Below are positions 55,840 to 64,000 of a stretch of 64,000 bases of DNA, in pieces. The notes beneath the pieces are model-generated. The model ran no database searches, was not told the DNA's origin, and saw nothing but the letters and a program-made list of their open reading frames with translations. The position numbers were made by a program, and so were the translations under genes. The stretch's first letter is position 1, and every line of letters starts with the position of its first letter. Source of the DNA: Xiphydria camelus (taxonomy: Eukaryota; Arthropoda; Insecta; Hymenoptera; Xiphydriidae); assembly GCA_963678675.1 (NCBI GenBank), contig OY783192.1:22426375-22490374 (forward strand). The letters are read 5' to 3'.

Positions 55840-56398
55840 GTACAAAATGCGATATCTCGAGAACCATTCATCGTAACAAAATGAGATAAAAACCAATCGT
55901 TTCGTCTTGAAATTCTCTAAATTTTTTCCACAGTATGTCTCGATAACTTCTCAATAGTTTTCGAGATATTTAACCCTAGATAGCTAACCTTCCTATAATA
56001 TAAAGGAAGCTAGCCCTAGCTATCTAGGGTTAAATATCTCGAAAACTATTGAGAAGTTATCGAGATATACTGCGGGAAAAATGTAGAGAATTTCAAGACG
56101 AAACGATTGGTTTTTATCTCATTTTGTTACGATGAATGGTTCTAGAGATATCGCATTTTGTACAAAAATACGCGCCGTGTAGCGCCCGCGCGCTCTTGTA
56201 ATCAAATGCCTCTAACTTCACTAAAAATTGATATTTTTTGATGATTTTTGTTTTGTTTTAAAGGCAATGAAATATTGAAATCATCAGAAACAAAAACTCG
56301 AACACTTGTAAAGAAAAGTGGACAACAAAGTTGATTTTCTCGGCTTGTCTACTGTACTAGAAGGCGCGCAGGCGAACCGTTATATGGCTAGTGACGTC

Positions 56399-56998
56399 AC
56401 GATGCGGCGTGCCGCTCAACCGGCTGTTTCAAGTGGGCGGAGTTTACCGCAAACTTTATTAATCTTTCACGGCTTAATTTCGTGTCAGAAAAAAAAATAA
56501 AAAAACACGTCCCAACTTTTTTACGTGCTTAATCCATTTATGATGTAAAAAAATATGTCATACAACTCAATTTCCTTTCACACAGTGAAACCCATGAAAC
56601 GGATTTACTAACACAACCGCTCCTAAAGAAGTTTCACTTAAAAAAAAAACCTGATCCAGCGGGCACCCGCAATCTGTCAATCTAGGAGCTAATTCTTTTC
56701 CACTTCATTTATCAACGCCTCTTGCTAATTTCAGTTATTTTATTCCATCAGAATCGTTCATAATGTTGAAATTTGCATTAAAATTTAACTCCGTGATATA
56801 CCGAAAGAAATAATTGCTCGATGAATTAATTATTTTTCAATCAAGAATTTTTTTATAAACAAATTTTTAGTTCGAGTAAAAATTCACGTGTCAAGAAATT
56901 TCTTCACTGAAGAACTGTAGGAACTTGAATACATATTTGCTTCGAAAAAGAATTGCAATAACATATTGTAATATTGCTATAATCTGTCTAGCCCATTG
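56399..56998. other. Interval without a recognised gene
   Basis: About 600 bases, AT-rich, with no gene, repeat boundary or RNA seen. Confidence 0.4.
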
Positions 56999-57000
56999 TA

Positions 57001-58276
57001 TTAGGGGATTGCATTGAAAGTCGCTTTTTTTTCTTGTTTTAAAAACATTATGTCGTAATAAAATGTGTGAATACCTCAATCGAAGTATTTGCCTTCGGAA
57101 CCTATAACTTTTTCTCACTTTTCTGTCAGAAGTTGAATTTCGCGACGCAAGAATTGTTAACTTTTTGAGCTAATCCACTCAGCAACCCAATTTTTGACTT
57201 TTTGGTAATTATGAAAGTGAGTATCTTCCAAGTCGTATTGCATCGATCTAAATAAATGATAATCACTTGGGGCCAGGTCTAGAGAATACGCTGGGTGCGG
57301 AAGAATTTCCCATTCAAGCACCATCAATGTTTCTTTCACGGCTCAAACAAAATGAGGCCGAGCGTTATCGTGAAGAATCACTTTTAGGGGATTTGATGTA
57401 ATTGATGGTCGTTTTTGCATCAAATTATCATTTAAACTCTCCAATTCTTGTTGATAACGTTTGGCAGTAATCGTTTCATTCGGTTCCAACAGCTCATAAT
57501 AAACGACACCTTCCATATCCCAACAAATTGAAAGCATTGTTTTGTGACAGTGGATGTTTCATTTTGGTATCGACGTTGATGGTTGGTCAGGATAAACCCA
57601 TGATTTTTTGCATTTCGAGTTGTCGAAATAGATCCATTTCTCATCACCGGTTACGATACGCCATAAAAAATTTTCTTTTTATGCTTTGGAAGCAAAGAAA
57701 TCGAGATGTCAGACGATTAGGAATGGCATTTTCGGTCAATTCATGTGGCAGCCACTTTCCTTCTTTTTCAATCTTTCTCATGGCATGTTGACGTCGTGAA
57801 ATTGTATATTCGTATCGACTTCAAGTTGTTGAGCCAATTCTCAGAGCGTTTGAGTAGGGTTTTCTTCCAATAGAGTTTGCAGTTGTCCATCTTCGTACTT
57901 CTTTGTCTGAGCTGGCCGTTGTTTGTCGTGAACATTATAGTTTCCACTTTTGAAGTGACGAAGCCAGTCTCTACATACTGTCTCTGATGGAGCAGATTTA
58001 GCATAAGTTTGTACAAGTAATTGATGAGCTGCAGCAGCACTTTAAAAAAAAATCAAAGTAGTGTAGAAGTGCACATCGAAAAAACAACTTGTCGCATTCC
58101 ATTTCCTTTGGTTATGGACATAGACTTATATTAACCAAAAGTGGCAGTTTAATGACTGAATGTTAATAAGAAATGTTCATAATTTAAAGTGATACAAGAA
58201 GTATTAGTCGCTGCACCCGACATAAGTAGTTAGAGCCATCTACAAGAGAAGAGCGGCTTTCAATGCAACCTCCTAA
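57001..58276 (-). mobile_element. mariner element, 1.28 kb, TA target duplication, defective
   Basis: TA at 56999-57000 and 58277-58278 flank inverted ends starting TTAGG. The left end continues GGATTGCATTGAAAG and the right complement continues AGGTTGCATTGAAAG. Size, TA target and the TTAGG-initial ends are typical of mariner elements. The transposase (minus strand) is broken. Confidence 0.92.
57157..58040 (-). pseudogene. mariner transposase, multiple stops and frameshifts
   Basis: Minus-strand pieces in order are VCRDWLRHFKSGNYNVHDKQ (helix-turn-helix end and linker), a segment with PAQTKKYEDGQL, VTGDEKWIYFDNSKCKKSW, MLSICWDMEGVVYYELLEPN, VILHDNARPHFV, then HPAYSLDLAPSDYHLF and FHNYQKVKNWVAEWISSK. 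These are the mariner D,D34D blocks: D in TGDEKW, D in LHDNARPH, D in APSDYHLF. All three acidic residues survive. At least two in-frame stops (in the segment before NIHCHKTM and directly after ARPHFV) and several frame changes in the N-terminal part inactivate it. Confidence 0.92.
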
Positions 58277-58397
58277 TATATCTAATATATGTGTACATAT
58301 CATATTAACGAATATGTAGTCGATATTTTAACTTATATATAATATGTACACAATATTTCCGCGTGGGTATATTTTCATTTCGTTACTAGCATCTGTA

Positions 58398-59275
58398 GAG
58401 TAAATTGGGGGAATATGGCAACATAAAATATAAAGGTTCACATTCTAATTACTAACGCTCCTAGCTGAAATATGATTACAGCACCTTATAGCTTACGGTC
58501 GTGAGCCACCCGTTGCCAAACTTCCCCAGAAAAAAATATTACAAGAAAAATGTTCAGATACACTATTGCCATATTATCCGCTATCACGGGTAATATGGCA
58601 TCATACGTTAGGGAATATAGCAACATGCTATTTCCGTAAAAATCAAATTATTTTATGAGATTAAAAACGATGTATTCATTAAGTTCGAGGCATCTGGAAC
58701 AAACGCAAAGATGGGTAATACACCGCTGCTTGGGGTAATATGTCGCAGTTAAAAATTATAACGCATACTACTCCAGAGAATAAACCTTATCAAAATAAAA
58801 ATAAAAACACTTCTTTAAGATACGTATAACTGAGTATTCCGCCACAAAAAGTAAGGTTATGAATTATATTTTGGTATACTCCTATTAAAATTGATAAAAT
58901 CTACCTACTTGAAACTTCCTTCACCACTATATGTAACTTAACATGAGAAATTTTGTAAGGGCCGGTTTTACCAACACGGTATAAACGCGGTATAGCGCTA
59001 TACTGAGAATAACCAGCCTTATGGTTATTCTCAGTATAGCGCTATACCGCGTTTATACCTGTTTGTAAAATCGGCCCTAAACGGTATTTACCTTTATACT
59101 GACGTTATTCACTAAAAAACAAACTAATAAATTTGATCAGTAAATAATTCACGCGTGGTTACTCTCTCACACTAACATGTTAATAGGAACATTTTGGTGC
59201 CAACTGTGGGCTTTGAAAATGAAACTATTGAACTGCGGCGTATTACCCAGCGCGGCATATTCCCCCACTTTACTC
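58398..59275. mobile_element. 878 bp MITE with TA target, containing a nested MITE
   Basis: TA at 58396-58397 and 59276-59277 flank inverted ends GAGTAAATTGGGGGAATATG and complement of GAGTAAAGTGGGGGAATATG. The ends resemble those of the 36892-37713 element (GGGTAAAGTNGGGAGAGATG), suggesting related families. Words like GGGTAATATGGCA recur inside. No gene. Confidence 0.78.
58959..59077. mobile_element. 119 bp hairpin MITE with TAA target duplication
   Basis: TAA at 58956-58958 and 59078-59080 flank a nearly perfect palindrome: GGGCCGGTTTTACCAACA, then GGTATAAACGCGGTATAGCG and a TATACTGAGAATAACCA segment mirror their complements around a 6-base loop (GCCTTA). A TAA target is compatible with PIF/Harbinger mobilisation. 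It lies inside the 58398-59275 element. Confidence 0.85.
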
Positions 59276-59279
59276 TATA

Positions 59280-60093
59280 CCGCATGTCCTATGGCCAACC
59301 GCGCAGGTGAGCTCCGACCTGAATTCTTGACTTCGGCAGTATTTATGGTACAGTTAGAGTGGGCTTCAGACGAGTGCGCTGCATAAGAACGAAAAGTGTC
59401 GACAGTTCTTCTAATAGCTGTCAATTCGGGAGATCGAAGCGTTTCGTGTAACCTCAAAATCGTAAAGTTTTGAATTAGTAGTGAATAATGTGTAGAAGTG
59501 ATGAGAAATAATCATAAATAATCTTCCGAATTGTGACACCTTAGGTATCGCTCACGCCACTTCGTAAAACTACTTCCTAGACACGCGCGGTGCTAGCGCG
59601 GAAATACTTTTCTGAAACAAATAGGCATGAGGCGTGTAATTCGGTTGGACATCGAAAAAACCCGAATGATTGTTAACTCTCACTTCTGAACATTACTTAC
59701 CATTTATTCAAAGATTCACGATTTCGAGCTTATACTTCGATCTCCCGAATTGATAGCCATCGGGAGATCAGACGTTTCACACTTTTCGTAAGAACGCAGC
59801 GTAAGAGCGAAAAGCGTCGTCTGATTTCCCGATGGCTGTCAATTGGGAAGATTATTTATGATTATTTCTCATCACTTCTACAAATTATTCACTACTAATT
59901 CAAAACTTTACGATTTTGAGGTTACATGAAACGCTTCGATCTCCCGAATTGACAGCTATTAGAAGAGCAGTCGACACTTTTCGTTCTTATGCAGTGCACT
60001 CGTCTGAAGCCCACTCTAACTGTACCATAAATACTGCCGAAGTCAAGAATTCAGGTCGCAGCTCACCTGCGCGGTTGGCCATAGGACATGCGG
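59280..60093. mobile_element. 814 bp palindromic element, CTCCCGAATTGACAG family
   Basis: The ends CCGCATGTCCTATGGCCAAC and complement are flanked by TATA on both sides. Arms of about 270 bases match almost exactly through CAGGTGAGCT, AGTCAAGAATTCAGGTCG (inverted), CTAACTGTACCATAAATACT, GCTGTCAATTCGGGAGATCG and AATTAGTAGTGAATAA. An identical 60-codon frame therefore appears on both strands, differing at only two residues. The centre (59550-59830) has its own smaller inverted repeats. This appears to be the best-preserved member of the family scattered over the window. Confidence 0.82.
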
Positions 60094-60253
60094 TATAGCT
60101 GTAGTCGTGCCAACTAATTTCGTTTTCGAGGTAGAAATAATCTCCACCTATTTTCCCGAGAATCTTAATTCCATCTTATCGCTTCGAAATATAGCCAGTC
60201 CATGAATTCGATCGAACGAATTTCTTAATAATCAATATAGGTATATAATAAAA

Positions 60254-60605
60254 GTAAGTGTGGTTAGTCTGTGCGCTCCCATAAAACTCTGGAACCGCTA
60301 ATGGCAGCCCCATGGGGGTTATAGGGTATGGTAGCCCTGCATCCCCCATCGATGAAAAAATTTTTGTTTTGGAACTGCAGGAGTTGGTTCAGAAGATATA
60401 GGGGTTAAAAGGGTGCCACCCACTAATGGACGGTAAGTGTGGTTAGTCTGTGCGTTCCCATAAAACTCTGGAACCGCTAATCGTAGCCCCATGAAGGTTA
60501 TAGGGTATGGTAGCCCTGCACCACCCATCGATGAAGAAGTTTTTGCTTTGGAACTGCAGGGGTTGGTTCAGAAGATATAGGGGTTAAAAGGGTGTCGCCC
60601 ACCAA
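60254..60605. repeat. Two tandem 178 bp units at the Helitron 5' region
   Basis: AGTGTGGTTAGTCTGTGCG, AAAACTCTGGAACCGCTAAT, ATAGGGTATGGTAGCCCTGC and the TTGGTTCAGAAGATATAGGG run occur in both copies (60254-60431, 60432-60608). Confidence 0.85.
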
Positions 60606-60669
60606 TGGACTTCTTCTAGCGACTATCTCAAGTGCTTTACAGTGTCATAAAATTTTCAAAAATATTTCG

Positions 60670-60865
60670 GACTCTTCCAGAATGTTCCAGGCTGTTCCAA
60701 GATGTTCTAGAATATTCAAAAATATTCTAGAATGTTTAAAAATGTTCAAGAATGTTCTAGGTTGTTCTAAAATGTTCCAGAATGTTTTAGAATGTTCCAG
60801 AATATTCTAGAAAGTTCTGAAATGTTCTAGAATACTCCAGAACTTTCTAGAAAGTTCTAAAATGT
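60670..60865. repeat. Minisatellite of TTCTAGAA-type words inside the Helitron
   Basis: About 17 copies of an 11-12 base word (AGAATGTTCCAG, AATATTCTAGAA, AAATGTTCTAGAA). It matches the array at 29545-29700. Confidence 0.8.
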
Positions 60866-60866
60866 T

Positions 60867-61133
60867 TTGGCCAACAGAATTTCTAAATTCGTTGAATATG
60901 CCATGGATGCCTTTGCACTGTTTGAGATTAAAACAGGATCACCAATTATTTTGTTAAGGAATTTAGATTCACCCAGATTACGTAATGGAACAAAAATGAC
61001 CGTGAAGCAGTTATCAAACAATATAATTGAAGCACAAATAATGTCGGGAAAGGAAAAACAGTATTTATTCCGAAGATACCCCTTATATCCACTGAACTGC
61101 TGTTTCTATTCAAAAGAATTCAATTTCCAATAG
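60867..61133 (+). pseudogene. C-terminal fragment of Helitron Pif1-type helicase
   Basis: The frame reads FALFEIKTGSPIILLRNLDS, RLRNGTKMTVKQLSNNIIEA and RRYPLYPLNCCFYSKEFNFQ then stop. It parallels the fragment at 29262-29520 with about 15 differences; here the frame is open for 88 codons. The cysteine in CNGT is replaced by arginine. No catalytic motifs remain. Confidence 0.82.
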
Positions 61134-61307
61134 CATACGCAATTAAATAAAGAAGGGAGTTTTTTCACCGACGTAAGTGCTGTTGTGTTGAGAATATGAT
61201 GACTTAGTTCAGCTTTATGATTTTTGGAGTTGAAAGTTTATCCCTTAATTTACATTTTGTGGGAACTCACTAGCTTTCCCGAACGGAGCGAGGGCCACGT
61301 ATGCTAG

Positions 61308-62264
61308 TTTCTAATATATGTAAACGAACATTACAATATTGCTTTTACCTTACTATAATGTACTAAGTGCAATTACAATATTGTAATATTGTGGCAATAT
61401 TGCTGCAGTATATGGTGCTGTTTAAGAAGGTAAAAATGATACAGAAGTAAAAATGAAACAGAAGCGAAAATTATATACGTCTTCGTTTTTTGCCAGTTCC
61501 TAAAATAATATATCTCTTTCATATAATTCTTTAAATTAAAATCTACTGTGTTAAAATATTTTATCTTCATTTAAGAGTTTACCGTCTCTTTTTCTTCAAT
61601 AAATTGTACAATAACGTTTTCATTTTTATCCGGGTATCATCCTACAGCGAAGAAAGCTCGTAAAATGATATCGGAAAGATGGGAGTTGCGGCGTTTATTT
61701 CGATCGTCATTAACAAGAGAGAAAATTAAAATGCACGTAACGAATAGTGCTCTCTCGTTAATGTCGTTTACGGAAACACATGCGAGCTTTTCTTCATAAT
61801 CCCTTTAAAAGCCACACCTTTACCCCTTTCTTGTCTTACTTATATACCGCCCTATATCGGTGGTACGCACGGCATAGATATATAGAAAGGTAACGTACCG
61901 TTGGTTCGTTGCCCGTATTATCGGAAAATCATCGAGAGCCTTCGAAGCGCTGCAGTTTCGTGGAAGCGAGCGGTGAAGAGGCGGGATGACGGTTCATCGC
62001 ATGGAAAGGAGTCGAACGAGCAATTCTTTCGGTGGTCGCGTTACCGTCAATCAGGGGTACCGAATTCTCAGAAAATCGACGCACGCAGTTCTAGGGTAAT
62101 TTCCCTACAGAATCGATACTCCATGCATTTTCACTGCTCGGAATCAATACATCGCGCGCGCTGCTGTACGGATCGGTAACTCCTCGCGACTTTGCTGAGC
62201 TCACATGCGTATACGACTATACCGAGTCTTCACGCCCGGGCTCAGAGATTGGGTGAAGCTTAAT
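61308..62264. other. Interval without a recognised gene
   Basis: AT-rich until about 61860, then more GC-rich (61900-62230) with an open frame of 92 codons at 61901-62179 of no known family. No repeat boundaries found. Confidence 0.35.
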
Positions 62265-62990
62265 CCAAATGTGCCGCATACGAGGGCTAATAATGACACT
62301 GCCGTCAGTAGAGCCATCTATTGATTGGTAATCGAACTGCATAGATCTCGAAGCTTCGAAATTATCGACATTCAATCGAGCATTACAACATGTCAATAAA
62401 TCTCAACATAACTAAAAATCATAATCTGTACCTGCTTAGTGATTCAGTGGTTATTTGTGTTCTCCAAATACGCATCTGCTGCGAAGTTAACGATTGACTT
62501 CAGGAGCGGCGAACATGAATTAATTTTGGATACTCGTAACCCAAAGGGCCCTATGGACGATCAACTAGGTTGGTCAACTTTGTTGTCAATTTGCCGTGTT
62601 GAACGCGTACCTCCGGAGTAACGTGGAAGTGGGTGTTCTTACCTTTAGGAGTATCCAAAATTAACCCACTAATACCTAATGTTGCGTTTTCGCAACAGTA
62701 GTGAGTAAAAAACGAAACATTGGGCATTAATGGGTTAATTCGTCTACCCTCCTGAAGCCACTCTTTAACTTCACAGCAGATATGTATTTGGGAAATATAA
62801 ATCACCATTGAGTCACTGAGCAGGTACAGGTTATGATTTTTGATTATGTTGACATTTTATTGACAGATTGCATTGCTCGATTAGACGTCGATAATTTGGG
62901 CGCCTCGAGATCTATGCAGTTCAGTTACTGATCAATAGGTGGCCGTACTGACGGTAGGGCCACTATTGGTCCGCGTATGCGGTACATAGG
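62265..62990. mobile_element. ~725 bp palindromic element with ~280 bp arms
   Basis: Left end TGCCGCATACGAGGGC pairs with the right end near 62960-62975 (CGCGTATGCGGTAC). Further pairing is through TGACACTGCCGTCAGTAGAG, TAGATCTCGA, AATCATAATCTGTACCTGC, CAAATACGCATCTGCTGCGA and a GACTTCAGGAG segment, with scattered mismatches. The loop (about 62545-62690) contains a tiny TTAA-flanked element. Confidence 0.65.
62665..62734. mobile_element. 70 bp TTAA-flanked mini-MITE (piggyBac-type)
   Basis: TTAA at 62661-62664 and 62735-62738 flank CCCACTAATACCTAATGTT at the left and the complement of CCCATTAATGCCCAATGTTT at the right; an inner GTTGCGTTTTCGCAAC is a further hairpin. TTAA and CCC ends mark piggyBac-type mobilisation. 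Being 70 bases long, it is one of the shortest element-like sequences I can delimit here. Confidence 0.75.
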
Positions 62991-64000
62991 AATTAAGCTC
63001 CACCTAGTCTCGCAGCCTGGGCGTGAACACCCGGTATATAGAATGCGTTCGCTCTGCGACGGTGCATCACGATAGGAAAATTGTCGGAACTTCTCAACGA
63101 CTTTTCCAATAGTGGCAATTTACTATTATTTGGAACACTTAATCGACGCATGTTTTTGTCAATTGGAATGAAGATACCGAATATGAAAGGTACGAAAAAC
63201 ATAATAGAGGACAATTTTATAGAGAATTTAATTTTTTGATTGTAGAATTTCATATTATACTTATAGAAGAGACATGATGATTGGAATATTCGAAATTTCT
63301 ATCTTAAAATTAATTGTTATCTTTTAAAAAATAATTGTTTAAAGAATACATGAAGTTTCACAGCATACGAAATTCATTATTTTGAAAAATATCGTCATTT
63401 GAACTTAGATTGGCGTCTCAGACACCATGCTCCCTGTTAAGAGTTAAACTTTGCCCCGGTGTTGAAAAAACGACTCGAGAGAATATACCGTCGCAAAAGT
63501 TAAATCTTCCTTCTCTCTTTTCTCCTCGTATGTACTTTTCTCCTCGTACACTCGGTTCGCTCGTTCATTTCCCGAAAGTGGCGCGAAAGGTGCGCAGCAG
63601 TAAAAAATTGAAGCGTAACGTACGACCGCGACAGGTGTACGAAGGGCGTAAAATACGGTGAGAGCTTCGCACGCACGCGGGAAGGAGTCGTGCACGGTAA
63701 GGAAGTGTCGCGATCGTTAAAACTTACAACCCCGTAAATTGCAGTTACGCGCCGAACAGCTCCACGACGTTTAGCACTAGTTCGTGTGTGGTGATGTGTA
63801 TGTGTCGTGAGCGCCGACCAATTATAATATTTAATCGGTGCTGCGCTCGCGTCCATTTTCCGTCACGGCTCCTCCATTGTTGATTCATCGACTTCATCGA
63901 AAATTGAAGATTTTTATAGAAAATTTCTTCCGAGCGAAAGTCAAGATAATATTTCAGCGATGCCTTATAATTGCTCACGGGTCGACGATAGTTTGACCCT
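62991..64000. other. Interval without a recognised gene; GC-richer part at 63520-63850
   Basis: The first 450 bases are AT-rich. From about 63520 onwards CpG-containing words become frequent, and several overlapping 77-118 codon frames occur on both strands (63410-63978), none recognisable. A host promoter or first exon just beyond the window edge is possible. Confidence 0.35.

Larger units (their letters stand above)
52319..56398. repeat. ~800 bp palindrome (390 bp arms) split by two insertions
   Basis: The right arm is continuous (about 56005-56398). The left arm is in three pieces: 52319-52370, 55100-55288 and 55840-55990. Paired landmarks are GTGACGTCACTAGCCATATA, AGGCGCGCAGGCGAACC, TGTTGTCCACTTTTCTTTAC, GGCATTTGATTACAAGAGCG, ATGCGATATCTCGAGAACC and ACCCTAGATAGCT. 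The loop near 55997 is only about 20 bases. Removing the two insertions restores uninterrupted pairing. Confidence 0.85.
60238..61307 (+). mobile_element. Small Helitron, plus strand, 3' terminus CTAG
   Basis: It begins near a TATATAATAAAAGTAAGTG segment and ends CTAG at 61304-61307 before T, with a GC-rich run (CCCGAACGGAGCGAGGGCC) about 10 bases ahead. Homologous to 29080-29945 in the opposite orientation. It keeps two tandem copies of a 178 bp unit where the other has one, the minisatellite, and the helicase tail. Confidence 0.8.

Noticed and set aside
62439..62808. Small frames on both strands at 62439-62621 and 62551-62808 as a gene pair
   Set aside because: They mirror each other across the palindromic element at 62265-62990 and do not resemble proteins.

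Overview
This window looks like arthropod, most likely insect, nuclear DNA. It is AT-rich, has spliced genes with GT-AG introns, and carries invertebrate-type transposon families: PIF/Harbinger, piggyBac, mariner, Helitron and a non-LTR retrotransposon. I found no confident host protein-coding gene, rRNA or functional tRNA. Almost every recognisable coding stretch belongs to a transposable element (TE), and much of the rest is inverted repeats, miniature elements (MITEs), minisatellites and short tandem duplications. The region resembles a heterochromatic or otherwise TE-tolerant locus. A hymenopteran is plausible, but that is only an impression.

Layout. Positions 1-11036 hold a cluster of long palindromic (foldback) repeats of one family, including a ~0.96 kb segment present at 1-962 and again at 9828-10795. 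Positions 11-20 kb hold tandem duplications, a 5'-truncated LINE 3' end (15.3-15.8 kb), a GC-richer unexplained stretch (17.5-17.9 kb) and a 1.5 kb palindrome (18.4-19.9 kb). Positions 20927-24174 are a nearly intact PIF/Harbinger element (Harbinger-1). Positions 24521-27423 are a structurally intact piggyBac element flanked by TTAA whose spliced 584-residue transposase has no lesion I can see. A LINE ORF1 (27960-29015) and a small Helitron (29080-29945, minus strand) follow. From 30.0 to 39.1 kb lies an old Helitron protein gene (minus strand), split by a TTAA-flanked MITE and by a 7.2 kb inverted-repeat element that itself contains other insertions. A deleted Harbinger lies at 39596-40405.

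Positions 40496-52058 form a Harbinger-2 cluster bracketed by two inverted copies of a ~140 bp-period satellite. Positions 52319-56398 are a long palindrome that took two later insertions with visible target duplications. One is a 2.7 kb element (52371-55099, TA target) encoding a 601-residue spliced transposase-like protein with an ADGCGGQNKN motif. The other is a 551 bp MITE (GTAC target). Positions 57001-58276 are a dead mariner, followed by a chain of MITEs and palindromes and a second Helitron copy (60238-61307) with the same 3' end and helicase tail as the first.

The most notable shared design is in the two Harbinger elements. In each, the plus-strand transposase gene and the minus-strand MADF/Myb-type partner gene are interleaved: the last exon of the partner sits inside a transposase intron, and the last transposase exon sits inside the partner's intron. 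The layout is the same in two elements whose proteins look quite different, so it is probably ancestral. The two gene products would normally cooperate, the MADF protein supplying DNA binding or nuclear import and the DDE protein cutting. In this window one or both genes of each element carry frameshifts or stops.
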